DNA of 64,000 nucleotides, taken from positions 1 to 64,000 of the forward strand of contig CAIWVP010000191.1 of NCBI GenBank assembly GCA_903916195.1. The letters run 5' to 3'. Shown piece after piece: positions 42,542 to 52,023 of this stretch. Position 1 is the first letter of the stretch. Each line of letters begins with the position of its first letter. The translations under genes were made by a program, and so were the position numbers. Under the pieces are notes generated by a model, which saw only the letters and a program-made list of their open reading frames with translations, was not told where the DNA came from and made no database searches. Source of the stretch: an uncultured Verrucomicrobiota bacterium. GTDB lineage: Bacteria; Verrucomicrobiota; Verrucomicrobiia; Limisphaerales; UBA9464.

Positions 42542-42850
42542 GTGGAACTCACCGTCGATTCTTTCCGGGCCGAGTTGGCGGTCGCACTCAAGAGCTATGA
42601 CCGCCACGTCGTGTGCTTGGAGAAGCTTCCCGATGATTGCGAGGCCGCGCTCCGGTCGCTCCTGCAGAAGGCTATCAACGCCTATCTGGCCCGCGGCGCC
42701 GACATGCGCCACGGCATCGCGCTCGACCGCCACGTCACGGTGATCCTCAGCCAGACCGAAGGGCAACGGCCGCTCTGCGGCATCTATTTCAACCTCCACT
42801 CGCCCTACAGCAAGAAGCCCGCGGCCAAGCTGGACCGCGAGCACGCCTGA
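42542..42850 (+). CDS. Conserved hypothetical protein
   Basis: A 102-residue protein with no family that I recognise. It is soluble, with balanced charge and a mixed alpha/beta pattern (ELTVDSFRAELAVALKSYD, AALRSLLQKAINAYLARGAD, HVTVILSQTE, CGIYFNLHSPY). No cysteine cluster, signal or membrane segment is seen. GTG at 42542 is used because it follows a TATTTT box by 6 nt and the upstream frame carries IS-flank sequence. It is convergent with the DUF2071 gene. Confidence 0.65.
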   Translation: MELTVDSFRAELAVALKSYDRHVVCLEKLPDDCEAALRSLLQKAINAYLARGADMRHGIALDRHVTVILSQTEGQRPLCGIYFNLHSPYSKKPAAKLDREHA

Positions 42851-42879
42851 CCGGTCCTTCGGACCGGCGCCCCGCCGGA

Positions 42880-43611
42880 TCATGCGATCCGCACTCCGCG
42901 GCGCACCGTCACCTCGGAACCTTCGGCCAAGAACGCCGACGAAGGCCGGCCTTCGAGGCAACGGGAGAACTCCTTCCCGTAGAGCCCCGCGACGTCGCAA
43001 TCGAGCACCGCCTCGCGGGTCTCTTGGACCCGCCAGCGAGGATGCTCGACGCGATACTCCAGCGTCGGGCCGCCCGGTCGCGAATTGTAGCCCCAATAGT
43101 GCTCGGTGATGAACTCCGCCTCCGACCCGTCCTGGAGCGGCCGTGCGGCGCCGCAGGTCACGACCTTGAGCCGGTTGTCCCTCCCACCCGATCGCCATCC
43201 GTACTCCGCCGCCCCGACCCGGCCGGCCGTCGCGTCGATCCGGTGCGACATCGGCAGCGCGATGTACGGCTCGTTGTACAAGGTGCGGGCGACCATCGCG
43301 ATCGCGGCGCGCGGGACGATCTCCTTGATGAACACCACGCCGCGCCGCCAGCCGTCCTCGGCCTTCCGACGGACGTAGAAGCGGAGGTTCACCTCCTCGA
43401 AATCTTGGTGGAACGGGACGGGCCACCCCAGCACGCGCGTCCGCAGGAACAAGAACCCCACGACCGAGACGAAGATTTTTCCGTCCCACGGATCCAACTC
43501 GGTCCCGGGGGGGACGAACCGGTCGAGCAACGCCGGTTCGACCTCATAATTCAGCATCGCGAGATGCCTCCACTCCGCGGTCAGGAAGACGCCCGGGATC
43601 AGTCCGCTCAT
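42880..43611 (-). CDS. DUF2071 (YqjF-like) protein
   Basis: A 243-residue member of DUF2071. The family signature is seen in FLTAEWRHLAMLNYEVEP, LDRFVPPGTELDPWDG, FVSVVGFLFLRTRVLG and the late EHYWGYNSRPGGPTLEYRVEHP. Function is not known. ATG at 43611 fits homologous starts; the frame's upstream extension has no support. TATAGG lies just upstream on the coding strand. Confidence 0.9.
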   Translation of the reverse strand: MSGLIPGVFLTAEWRHLAMLNYEVEPALLDRFVPPGTELDPWDGKIFVSVVGFLFLRTRVLGWPVPFHQDFEEVNLRFYVRRKAEDGWRRGVVFIKEIVPRAAIAMVARTLYNEPYIALPMSHRIDATAGRVGAAEYGWRSGGRDNRLKVVTCGAARPLQDGSEAEFITEHYWGYNSRPGGPTLEYRVEHPRWRVQETREAVLDCDVAGLYGKEFSRCLEGRPSSAFLAEGSEVTVRRGVRIA

Positions 43612-43982
43612 CGGATACCTATAGTGTGGCCCCGGACCACGGCAAATCGTCCGCGACGGCATGGGTGGACGCTTCGCAGGGACGACATGCGCCGCGGCAT
43701 CGGAAGCCGCCGAGGATCCCGCCCCGGCCGGGTCCTGCCATCTCGGAGCGCGGGGGCGGGGTCACCACCTCCATGACCGGTTGCCCGACCGGGACAGGGG
43801 GGCGCGCGGATCCGACGGCCGCCGGACCGCTTGAGGGACCAGTTGACTTCGTCGTGTCCCAAGGGTTCGGTCCTCCCACGTCCATCCGATGCCTGCGGCC
43901 GCGCCGGAGCCCGTCGAGCCCACCCGATGAACTCGGCCCGAAGCCTGCTAAGCTGGGCCCAACATCCATCCTTCGCGCAGCG
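43612..43982. other. Gene-free region before the DUF1800 gene
   Basis: About 370 bp, GC-rich. The DUF1800 reading frame stays open here by chance, but the stretch has no signal peptide or domain. TAAGCT at 43949-43954 may be a -10 for the next gene. No terminator, RNA gene or repeat was seen. Confidence 0.45.
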
Positions 43983-46493
43983 ATGAAAAAAACCTCTGCC
44001 CTTTTTCCCCGTATCGCCCTCTTGGTGATGTCCGGTGCCCTCGTCTCTTGGATGGCCGCCGCCATCGACGCGCCGATCATCACCGGGATCTCGGCCGAGC
44101 CCGGCCGGGTCACGCTCGGGTTCGCTCCATACCCCGCGACCGTGGAATACCAGATCGAGCGGGCCGACGCGCTCGGACAACCCTACCGGCCGGACACCAC
44201 AGGTTTCTTGGACGGGTTCGGATGGACCGGCCTGGCCTCCGCGCCCGGCGACGGTTTCTTCCGGGTGAACGCCCGGGTCCTGACGCCGGATGCGCTGCTC
44301 GCGACCACCCTGTTGCAGCGGATCGCCTACGGCCCGTCACCGGACGACCTGGCCCGTGTCCGGGCGATCGGACCGGATGCCTACATCGCCGAACAATTGG
44401 CGCCCGAGACGATCACCGAGGACATCGACTCCGCGGTCATCACGCCGAGCTGGCGCAAGATGACGGTGACCGGCACGGGTTCGTCCTCGTCGCTGTACAT
44501 CTATCTCGACGGCCCGGGTGAGGTCTATCTGGACGACATCCGGCTCGTCGCGGGCACGGTGGACGACGGCACCAAGGCCAACCTGCTCCGCGACGGCGAT
44601 TTCGAGACCGCGCTGGGATCGAACTGGATCCTGAGCCCGAACGTCGCGGGGTCGGCCTTGACGCCCGACGAGGCCCACGGAGGAAGCTTGTCGCTGCACG
44701 TGGTCTCCACCGGCGCGGGCAGCTCGCAGAGCACAGCGGTCTACCAGGCCGTCGCCCCGGCGCTGAACGCCGCCACGAACTACACGTTGAGCTACTGGCA
44801 CCTCACCTCGCCGACGGTGACGGCGAAGCTGACGGTGCGCCTTTCCGGCAGCGGGATCACGAGCACCCACGGGCTCGGCGGTGCCGTGGATTCCCCGGCA
44901 CCGATCTTCGCGAAGCTCAAGGACGGTTCGGCCACGATGACCGATCTCCGGGCGTGGCACCTGTTGCACGCCATCCAGTCGCGCAAGCAGCTGACCGAAG
45001 TGCTGCGGCAGTTCTGGGAGAACCACTTCGTCACCGAATACTCCAAGACCCGCGACTACTTCGACAACGCCGGCCTCAGCTCCGATGCGGCCGGCCGCGT
45101 GGCCACGCAGCTCGAATCCAAGGAGAACCTCCGCTGGCGCGCCGCGATGTCGGACCCGAAGGCCACCTTCCACGACATGCTGAAGATCAGCGCCGAGAGC
45201 CCGGCGATGATCATCTACCTCGACACCATCAACTCCAAGGGCAGCGGCACGAGCATCGCCAACGAGAACTTCGCCCGCGAGCTCTGCGAGCTCTTCTGCT
45301 TCGGCGTCGACAACGGGTACGACCAGGCGGATATCGTGCAGATCTCCCGGGTCTGGACCGGCTGGTCCATCCGGTTGGTCGATGCGACACAAGAGTCCAA
45401 CCCCTTCGCCTTCGTCACCACCAACTATCTCGACCCCAACGCGATCACCAACAAGACGGCGGTGACCAACCTGGTCGGCGCCTGGTCGTTCAACTACAAG
45501 GCGGCCAACCACAACACCGCCCAGAAGAAGATCTTCTTCAACCATGACGCCAAGGGCGCGGTCACGACCCCGAAGCTCGTGCCGGCCCGGTTCGGCCCGC
45601 CGTGGGCCGGCCGCGACTATTCGCTCACCATCCCGGCCGGAACCGGCAACCCCACCCTCCAGGAGGGCCACACCCTGCTCGGCCACATGGCCGACCAGCC
45701 GTTCACGCAGGAGTTCCTCTCCGTGAAGCTCTGCCGCCTGTTCGTCCACGACGGCTTCGCCATCGGCTACGACTTCACCGACGCCGAGACCACTCCCGAA
45801 GAAGAGCTGGTCCACGCCTGCATGCTCGCTTGGGAGAACCCGTCCAACGGCGGACCGAAAGGCCAGCTCCGCGAGGTCCTGCGGACGATCTTCAGCTCCG
45901 CGCTGTTCCGGTCGGACGCGGCGTCGCTGCAGAAGGTGAAGACGCCGCTCGAGTTCGTCGCCAGCGCCATGCGCGCGCTCCGGGCCCGTCGCGACGACGG
46001 CTCCTACACCGTGACGACCGACGGCCGGGAGATCCAGCCCGTGATGGACCGACTCGGGCGCATGCGGCTCTTCGACCGGATGGAACCGGACGGCTATCCG
46101 GAGGACGCCTCCGCATGGATCAGCGCCGGGACCTTGGCCGAGCGCATCCGCTTCGTGCAGGCGGCGCTCATGCCCGCCGGTATGACCGGCAAATCCGATG
46201 TCGGGGCGAGCACCCAGACCGATCCGGTCGGATTGCTCCGCATCAAGGCACCCGAAGCGATGCGGGACTCCGGCAAGATCGCCGACTACTTCCTCGACCT
46301 GCTTTTCCCGGCCGAGGGACAAGCGAACCTCGCGGCCTTCCGGAAGATCGCCGTCGCGTTCCTCGACACCGCGGACGACGGCACGACGACATCGGCGTTC
46401 AGCGCGCTGGCCCCGGGGACCAGCGCCTACGACCTCCGTCTCCGCGGCATGGTCGCCCTCCTGATGTCGACGCAGCGCTTCCAAGAACAGTGA
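43983..46493 (+). CDS. DUF1800 exported protein with an inserted carbohydrate-binding-like module
   Basis: An 836-residue protein with a signal peptide (MKKTSALFPRIALLVMSGAL). DUF1800 begins near residue 100 (LQRIAYGPSPDDLARVRAIG, PDAYIAEQLAPE) and resumes near 315 (LRAWHLLHAIQSRKQLTEVL, QFWENHFVTEY). Between, residues about 150-305 form a beta-rich module (LLRDGDFETALGSNW, YTLSYWHLTSPTVTAKLTV) like carbohydrate-binding CBM4/9-type folds. The C-terminal core carries NFARELCELF, HNTAQKKIFF and LLMSTQRFQEQ. Function of DUF1800 is unknown. ATG at 43983 starts a clean signal peptide. It is the first gene of a pair with DUF1501. Confidence 0.9.
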   Translation: MKKTSALFPRIALLVMSGALVSWMAAAIDAPIITGISAEPGRVTLGFAPYPATVEYQIERADALGQPYRPDTTGFLDGFGWTGLASAPGDGFFRVNARVLTPDALLATTLLQRIAYGPSPDDLARVRAIGPDAYIAEQLAPETITEDIDSAVITPSWRKMTVTGTGSSSSLYIYLDGPGEVYLDDIRLVAGTVDDGTKANLLRDGDFETALGSNWILSPNVAGSALTPDEAHGGSLSLHVVSTGAGSSQSTAVYQAVAPALNAATNYTLSYWHLTSPTVTAKLTVRLSGSGITSTHGLGGAVDSPAPIFAKLKDGSATMTDLRAWHLLHAIQSRKQLTEVLRQFWENHFVTEYSKTRDYFDNAGLSSDAAGRVATQLESKENLRWRAAMSDPKATFHDMLKISAESPAMIIYLDTINSKGSGTSIANENFARELCELFCFGVDNGYDQADIVQISRVWTGWSIRLVDATQESNPFAFVTTNYLDPNAITNKTAVTNLVGAWSFNYKAANHNTAQKKIFFNHDAKGAVTTPKLVPARFGPPWAGRDYSLTIPAGTGNPTLQEGHTLLGHMADQPFTQEFLSVKLCRLFVHDGFAIGYDFTDAETTPEEELVHACMLAWENPSNGGPKGQLREVLRTIFSSALFRSDAASLQKVKTPLEFVASAMRALRARRDDGSYTVTTDGREIQPVMDRLGRMRLFDRMEPDGYPEDASAWISAGTLAERIRFVQAALMPAGMTGKSDVGASTQTDPVGLLRIKAPEAMRDSGKIADYFLDLLFPAEGQANLAAFRKIAVAFLDTADDGTTTSAFSALAPGTSAYDLRLRGMVALLMSTQRFQEQ

Positions 46494-46530
46494 ACCGAAC
46501 CGGCACCGGAAACTTGAAACTGGCCACACC

Positions 46531-48141
46531 ATGGACGTCATCACCCGCCGCTCATTCCTCTCCCATGCCTCCGCGCTCGGGCTCGGCACCGCGCTCTCGA
46601 CGCTCACCGACATCCCGCTCGTCCTCCAACGCGCCCTCGCCGAAGGCAACATCGGCATCACCGGCGCGGACGGTCGGACCAAGAAGCTGATCTTCATCTT
46701 CCTCCGCGGCGCGAACGACGGCCTCAACGCGGTCGTGCCCTTCGGCGACCCCGCCTACGGCCCGCCGAACCGGCAGGACATCCTCATCCAGAAGGACCCC
46801 GCCCAACCGTTCGATGCGCGTGGCAAGGCGCTCTTCCCCGTCAGCGGGCAGACGACGCCGACGTTCGACTACACCGCGGGCCTTCCCCTCGGCAACGGCT
46901 TCGCCGCGCTGCACCCGGCGCTCAAGTTCCTCGCGCCGGTCTACAACGCCGGCGACCTGGCGCTGATCCATCGCGTCGGCTACCCGAAGCAATCCCGCTC
47001 CCATTTCGATTCGCAGAACTATTGGGAGACCGGCTCGCCGAACAGCAACCTGGTCAAGGACGGCGTCCTTTACCGGGCGATGATCGAGTCGGGGCTGGCC
47101 CATTCATCTCCCCTCACCGGCGTGAGCATCGGTTCGTCGCTGCCGCTGATCCTCCGCGGGTCCAAGGCCGCCATGACCAACCTGAGCGATCCGACCCGCT
47201 ACAACCTGCTCGCCGTCCCGAACACGTCCCAGGGCAACCTCAAGGCCGACGCCGCGCTCGGCGCCGCCAACAAGGCGCAGTTCACCGGCAAGCGCGACCG
47301 CGACCTGTTGGAACTCCAGTACGGCAACCTCGCGAGCACGCTCGACATCTTCGCCCAGCTCGATTTCAGCGAGGCCGGCAACACCTTCGTCGACGACGAG
47401 GCGACCGACGGCGACATGCCCTACTCGCTCTTCCCGACGACGAACGCGAAGAACGGCGGCTTCGCCCGCGCCAACAACGCGCAGAAGTACGTCGTCCCCA
47501 ACTCCGCATACGGCTTCTTCCAGAACCTCAAGGCGGCTTCGCTCGTGCTCAACAAGACGTCCGCGCTCGTCGCCGGCACTTCGATCGACGGCTGGGACAC
47601 CCACAGCAACCAGGGCGCCGCGACCGGTTCCCACGCCAACCTCCTGCGCCGCGTGGGCTGGGCGGTCTACGCGCTCCGGAAGTACTTCACCAAGTACGCC
47701 GACAAGTGCCGTTGGGACGACCTGGTCATCGTCACCCTCTCCGAGTTCGGCCGCACGACCATCGAGAACTCGGACAACGGCACCGACCACGCCGAGGCGA
47801 ACGTGATGTTCGTCGCCGGCGGCGGGGTCAAGGGGCTCGAGACCGACGCGCTCGGCACGGTCAAACGCAGCGGCGTGTTCAACTGCGGCGGCAGCAGCGA
47901 CCCCATCGCCTGGCAGACGGGCCAGACCGGATCGATGTTCCAGTCCACGGGACGCTACCTGAAACGGAACACCGATTACCGGAGCGTGCTGGGCAAGCTC
48001 ATCCGCGACCATCTCGGCGCCACGCAGACGCAGCTCGACCGCATCATCCCGGGCTACACGGATCCCAAGGAAAGCCTCAAGGCCCGTGGCGTGCAGACCC
48101 GCGACGGCACCGAGGTCATCGGAGAGCCGGACATCGTCTGA
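46531..48141 (+). CDS. DUF1501 exported protein
   Basis: A 536-residue protein with a Tat-like signal (TRRSFLSHASALGLGTALS). DUF1501 proteins have a sulfatase/alkaline-phosphatase-like fold of uncertain activity. Conserved parts are KLIFIFLRGANDGLNAVVPF, SRSHFDSQNYWETG, SIDGWDTHSNQGAATGSHA and LSEFGRTTIENSDNGTDH. It follows the DUF1800 gene by 37 nt on the same strand. The pairing is widespread, with DUF1501 thought to work beside DUF1800 outside the cytoplasm. Confidence 0.94.
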   Translation: MDVITRRSFLSHASALGLGTALSTLTDIPLVLQRALAEGNIGITGADGRTKKLIFIFLRGANDGLNAVVPFGDPAYGPPNRQDILIQKDPAQPFDARGKALFPVSGQTTPTFDYTAGLPLGNGFAALHPALKFLAPVYNAGDLALIHRVGYPKQSRSHFDSQNYWETGSPNSNLVKDGVLYRAMIESGLAHSSPLTGVSIGSSLPLILRGSKAAMTNLSDPTRYNLLAVPNTSQGNLKADAALGAANKAQFTGKRDRDLLELQYGNLASTLDIFAQLDFSEAGNTFVDDEATDGDMPYSLFPTTNAKNGGFARANNAQKYVVPNSAYGFFQNLKAASLVLNKTSALVAGTSIDGWDTHSNQGAATGSHANLLRRVGWAVYALRKYFTKYADKCRWDDLVIVTLSEFGRTTIENSDNGTDHAEANVMFVAGGGVKGLETDALGTVKRSGVFNCGGSSDPIAWQTGQTGSMFQSTGRYLKRNTDYRSVLGKLIRDHLGATQTQLDRIIPGYTDPKESLKARGVQTRDGTEVIGEPDIV

Positions 48142-48201
48142 AGCGGCCGGGGCGGTCTTCCATGCGGCCTCGGCGGCGATGCCCCGGCGTCACCGTCGCG
48201 G

Positions 48202-49098
48202 CTAGGGCCCGTGTCCGTTGCCTTCCGGCCCCTCGGCCGGGTTGATCCAGGCATCGCGGCGCGCTCTGGCCTGGGCGAAGAACTCGCCCACGGACGCGAC
48301 GTCGCCCTCTTCCAAAGCGCGACGGAACTCCGCCAGGTCCTCGATGAACACGCCCAACACGCGGCCGAGGTGCCGCCGGTTGGCCAGCGCGATGTCCCGC
48401 CACATCTCGGGCGAGCCGCTGGCGATACGGGTGGTGTCCCGGAAGCCGCTGGCACAGAGCTGTGCCTGCTCCTGCGGATGCACCGGGCTGAGCACGTAGT
48501 TCACCAGTTCGGCGGCGACGACATGGGGCAGATGGCTGGAACGGCCCACGAGGTCGTCGTGCTGCGCCGGCGACAGCGTGAGCACGCGCGAACCGACCGC
48601 CTTCCAGAAACCTTCCACGATCCGCAGCGCCTCGGGATCCGTCCGCTGCGTCGGCGTGACGACGCAGACCGCGCCCTGGAAAAGATCCGCCCGCGCGGCG
48701 GACGCACCGGTCTTCTCCGAGCCGGCCATCGGATGGCTGCCGACGAACCGGACGCCGACCGAAGCGGCCAACGGCTCCAGTTCCTCCACCACGCTGCCCT
48801 TCACGCTCCCGACGTCGGTGACGATGGCGTCCGGCTTGAGGAACGGCAGCAGGTCCTTCAACAACGGGCGCATCTGGCCGATGGGCGAGCAGAGGACGAC
48901 GAAGTCGGCGTCCGATACCGCCGTGGCCAGGTTGCGGGTGGCCGAATCCACCACCCCGAGCTGCTCGCACTCGGCGACGGCCGCGGCGCGGCGCACCAGC
49001 CCGCAGACATGGGCGGCGAGCCGGCGTTGCTTCGCGGCGAGCCCGACCGAACCGCCGAGCAGGCCGACGCCGACGAGCGTCAGTTTTCCGAAATGCAC
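48202..49098 (-). CDS. tyrA: Prephenate dehydrogenase (TyrA family)
   Basis: A 298-residue protein converting prephenate (or arogenate) to the tyrosine precursor by NAD(P)-dependent oxidative decarboxylation. The NAD motif is GVGLLGGSVG, with the catalytic histidine in FVGSHPMAGSEKTGA near residue 120 and SHLPHVVAAELV later. It lacks a fused chorismate mutase or ACT domain. GTG at 49098 is preferred over GTG two codons upstream, because a TAGCCT -10 box ends at 49105 and transcription should begin at 49098. Convergent with DUF1501. Confidence 0.9.
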   Translation of the reverse strand: MHFGKLTLVGVGLLGGSVGLAAKQRRLAAHVCGLVRRAAAVAECEQLGVVDSATRNLATAVSDADFVVLCSPIGQMRPLLKDLLPFLKPDAIVTDVGSVKGSVVEELEPLAASVGVRFVGSHPMAGSEKTGASAARADLFQGAVCVVTPTQRTDPEALRIVEGFWKAVGSRVLTLSPAQHDDLVGRSSHLPHVVAAELVNYVLSPVHPQEQAQLCASGFRDTTRIASGSPEMWRDIALANRRHLGRVLGVFIEDLAEFRRALEEGDVASVGEFFAQARARRDAWINPAEGPEGNGHGP

Positions 49099-49104
49099 CG
49101 GCAC

Positions 49105-49134
49105 AGGCTAAGGGACCGGTCGAGCGCAGGGGAA
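49105..49134 (-). promoter_or_regulatory. Predicted leaderless promoter of tyrA
   Basis: TTCCCC (49134-49129), an 18-bp spacer and TAGCCT (49110-49105). The expected start site coincides with GTG at 49098. Confidence 0.5.
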
Positions 49135-49327
49135 GACGGAAGCTGGGAAGGCTCGCGCCCGGCGCGGAGCCCATCAGGGTCGGTCCGGAGCGGTGGACAC
49201 GGATACGGGATGCGAAACCGGATGGTTCCGCATCCACGGGAGGACTGAACTGCTGTTCGCTGCGGACGCCGCTAGGCCGACGAACGAGTGAAGAACGGCC
49301 GGCCCGGCGCAGCCGGCGACGGATCGC

Positions 49328-49747
49328 TCAACGGCCTGCGGGACGGGCGGCCAAGACAGGCTTGGCGAGCAAGCGTTTCGCGTCCGCGTCGCCGGAATCG
49401 GCGAGTTGCCGGAGCGCGCGCCGGACCTCCGGGCGGTCCAGGCCTTCCATCGGGGTCTCCGCGACGACCGGCGCCGGGGCGGCGACCGCAGCGTTGCCCG
49501 GGAGCATGCTCCCGCCGAGATCGACTCCGCCGGCGGTGAAGAAGGTCCGGGCCTCCTGCCCGGGTACCGTCATCATCGTGCGGCGGGTGACGCCGCGGAT
49601 GCCGCGGGGCTGGCCTCCGGCGATCCCCGTCACGTTCACTGCAGCCGTCGGAGCGGTCACACCGGCTGGGCCGGTCTGCGCCCGGAGCGCGGCGGCGGCC
49701 GAGAACGACAAGCAGGCGACCATCGCGAAGCGGCCAAGTCGAGTCAT
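49328..49747 (-). CDS. Small secreted protein of unknown function
   Basis: A 139-residue protein with a clear signal peptide (MTRLGRFAMVACLSFSAAAALRAQ) and then a low-complexity, Gly/Ala/Val-rich region. The C-terminus has a short helix pair (LDRPEVRRALRQLADSGD, ADAKRLLAKPV). No known family is recognised. TTAGAG lies a few bases upstream on the coding strand and may be a -10. It is probably periplasmic. Confidence 0.65.
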   Translation of the reverse strand: MTRLGRFAMVACLSFSAAAALRAQTGPAGVTAPTAAVNVTGIAGGQPRGIRGVTRRTMMTVPGQEARTFFTAGGVDLGGSMLPGNAAVAAPAPVVAETPMEGLDRPEVRRALRQLADSGDADAKRLLAKPVLAARPAGR

Positions 49748-49827
49748 GCGCCCGCTCTAAGCCGCCGCCGAGCCCGGCGCAAGCGGCGGTTCTCGCCCTC
49801 GAGGTCCACCACCGGGCCGCGTCCTCG

Positions 49828-51219
49828 TCAGGCCGCGATCTTCTCGGCCAGTTCTTCCGCCGGATACGTCCAGATCTCGGCCAGCGTCGGATGGTAGTGC
49901 GGCATCGCGGCGAGTTCGGCGGCGGTCATCCGTTTCGCCAGCGCCGCGGTGATCTCGTGGATCAATTCGCCGCCTTGCGGACCGACGCAGCCCGCCCCCA
50001 ACAACTCACCGGTCCTGCGGTCGGCGAGCAGCTTCACGAAACCGTCCTTCGCGCCGAGGATCATCGATTTGCCGTGGTCGTTGAACGGATAGATCGCCGA
50101 CAGGAAATCGACGCCGCGGGCGCGCGCCGACTTCTCCGTGAGGCCGGTCTGGGCGACCGCCGGATCGGTGAAGACCACGGTGGTGAGCAGCCGATACTCC
50201 ATCTCGGCCGGCGCCGCGGGACGGAGGATGTTCTTGGCGGCCAGTTCGCCCTGTTGGATGGCGATGTGGACGATCTCGTGGGGGCCGCAGCAATCGCCCG
50301 CCGCGTAGATGTGCGGCGCGGACGTGCGTTGCCGCAGGTCGGTGACGATGCGGCCGGCCGTCGTGGCGACGCCCGCGGCAGCGAGACCGAGACCTGCGGT
50401 GGCCGGCGTGCGGCCGAGCCCGTTGAAGAGGACTTCGGCTTCCACCACCAAGGCTTCGCCGGCCTTCTCGAACCTCACCCGTCTCCGGTCGCCGAGGTCT
50501 TCGGCGCCGAGCAGGCGTGTGCCCGTGTGGATCACGATGCCTTCGCGGCGGAGCGCGTTCTCCAGCTCCCGGGCGACATCTTCGTCCACGTCCCGCAACA
50601 GGTGCGGCCCGCGCTGGACGAGGGTGACCTGCGCGCCGAAGCGGCTGAAGAACTGCGCGAACTCCACCGCCACCGCGCCACCTCCGAGCACGATCATCGA
50701 AGCCGGGATCCGGGAAAGCGCCAATGCATCGTCGCTGGTGAGCTGGGCGACCTGGTCGAGGCCGGTCCCCGGCGGCGGAGGGGCGATGACGGATCCGGTC
50801 GCGATGACGAAGTGGTCCGCGGTCAGCTGCCGTCCGTCGCCCAGCGCCAGCGTTCGCGGATCGATGAAGCGGGCGTCGGCCCGGATGAACGCGGCTTTGC
50901 CCGTCTCGAGCTGCCGGCGCCGATAGCCCGCGAACTCCGCGATCAGCGCGTCCTTCCGGGCGAAGAGCTGCGCGACATCGACCTTCACCTCGCCGGTCGT
51001 GATCCCCCATTCCTCGGCATGGCGGATGGCTTGCCGCAGTTCGGCGGCGTGGAGGAGGGCCTTGGTGGGCATGCATCCGCGGAGGATGCAGAGCCCTCCG
51101 ACCTCGCGTCCGCCTTCGAGCACCGCCGTCTTGGCGCCGCCGGAGGTCAGTGTCCTGGCCGCGGCATATCCTGCGCTGCCGCCACCGATCACCACCGCGT
51201 CGAAGTGTCCTGCTGTCAT
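49828..51219 (-). CDS. FAD-dependent pyridine nucleotide-disulfide oxidoreductase (mercuric reductase/dihydrolipoyl dehydrogenase-like)
   Basis: A 463-residue homodimeric flavoprotein. The FAD motif is GGGSAGY (12-18), the redox-active disulfide is Cys44-x4-Cys49 in GGLCILRGCMPTKALL, the NADH motif is VLGGGAVAVEFAQFF, and the second FAD site is YAAGDCCG. The C-terminal dimer domain has HYHPTLAEIWTYPAEELAEK, with the His typical of lipoamide dehydrogenase. No C-terminal Cys pair of mercuric reductase is seen, so mercury reduction is unlikely. The usual GTCVNVGC is GLCILRGC here. No E1/E2 genes are nearby, so the true substrate is open. Confidence 0.87.
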   Translation of the reverse strand: MTAGHFDAVVIGGGSAGYAAARTLTSGGAKTAVLEGGREVGGLCILRGCMPTKALLHAAELRQAIRHAEEWGITTGEVKVDVAQLFARKDALIAEFAGYRRRQLETGKAAFIRADARFIDPRTLALGDGRQLTADHFVIATGSVIAPPPPGTGLDQVAQLTSDDALALSRIPASMIVLGGGAVAVEFAQFFSRFGAQVTLVQRGPHLLRDVDEDVARELENALRREGIVIHTGTRLLGAEDLGDRRRVRFEKAGEALVVEAEVLFNGLGRTPATAGLGLAAAGVATTAGRIVTDLRQRTSAPHIYAAGDCCGPHEIVHIAIQQGELAAKNILRPAAPAEMEYRLLTTVVFTDPAVAQTGLTEKSARARGVDFLSAIYPFNDHGKSMILGAKDGFVKLLADRRTGELLGAGCVGPQGGELIHEITAALAKRMTAAELAAMPHYHPTLAEIWTYPAEELAEKIAA

Positions 51220-51366
51220 GCGGCGCACTCTCGCGGGCGGTCCGACCGGAGGCAAACCTCACGGCGGGCCCCGTCGATGCCGTTGTTCGCAGGGGGGAAA
51301 CACATGGCTATCCCGTCCGGGGTCTGGAAAGGTGCATCGGTCGCCCCGGAAAAAATCTCCCCACCG

Positions 51367-52023
51367 ATGAACATCTTCGTCCCCTCACCCGGCCGTCGCC
51401 GCTTCTTGGTCGGTCTCGGCGCAGCCGCGTCCTTCGCTCCCGGCCTGCTCGCCGAAGCGCTCTCGCTCACACCGGCCCAGACCGAGGGACCGTTCTATCC
51501 GGTCCACCTGCCGCTCGACACGGACAACGACCTGCTCGTGCTCAACGACAGCCTCGACGCGGCGGTCGGACAGGTGAGCTACGTGAGCGGCCGGATCCTC
51601 GACCCGCGCGGCGAGCCGGTCCGCGACGCCGTCGTCGAGATCTGGCAGTGCGACGCCAACGGAGTCTATCTGCACAAGGGCTCGGACCACGGCGACAAGC
51701 GCGACAAGAATTTCCAGGGGTTCGGCCGCTTCGTCACCGGTTCCACCGGGGAGTACCTGTTCCGCACGATCAAGCCGGTGCCCTATCCCGGGCGCGCCCC
51801 GCACATCCACTACAAGGTGAAACGCGGCGGCAAGGACCTGCTGACCACGCAGTGCTACATCCAGGGGCATCCGGGCAACGCGGGCGACGGCGTCTGGAAG
51901 GGCATCAAGGACGCGAAGGCCCGCGATTCCGTGACCATCGATTTCGCGCCGATAAAGGGGGCGAAGGCAGGTGAACTGGCGGCCCGCTTCGATGTCGTGC
52001 TCGGTCTCACACCGAAGAGCTGA
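51367..52023 (+). CDS. Tat-exported intradiol ring-cleavage dioxygenase-like protein
   Basis: A 218-residue protein. A twin-arginine signal (RRRFLVGLGAAASFAPGLL) is followed by an intradiol dioxygenase fold: TEGPFYPVHLP, SGRILDPRGEPVRDAVVEIW, and the four non-heme iron ligands Tyr101, Tyr140, His146 and His148 (PYPGRAPHIHY). These enzymes cleave catechols between the hydroxyls; exported members occur in several phyla and may act on aromatic polymers or on protocatechuate-like compounds. ATG at 51367 is the best start; ATG at 51304 is possible. There is no aromatic-degradation operon nearby. Confidence 0.88.
   Translation: MNIFVPSPGRRRFLVGLGAAASFAPGLLAEALSLTPAQTEGPFYPVHLPLDTDNDLLVLNDSLDAAVGQVSYVSGRILDPRGEPVRDAVVEIWQCDANGVYLHKGSDHGDKRDKNFQGFGRFVTGSTGEYLFRTIKPVPYPGRAPHIHYKVKRGGKDLLTTQCYIQGHPGNAGDGVWKGIKDAKARDSVTIDFAPIKGAKAGELAARFDVVLGLTPKS

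Noticed and set aside
44337..46727. Reverse 796-codon frame opposite the DUF1800 gene
   Set aside because: Shadow frame with low-complexity composition; the forward DUF1800 motifs are decisive.
49828..51219. Mercuric reductase identity
   Set aside because: Lacks the N-terminal metal-binding domain and C-terminal Cys pair; only the general disulfide reductase family can be claimed.
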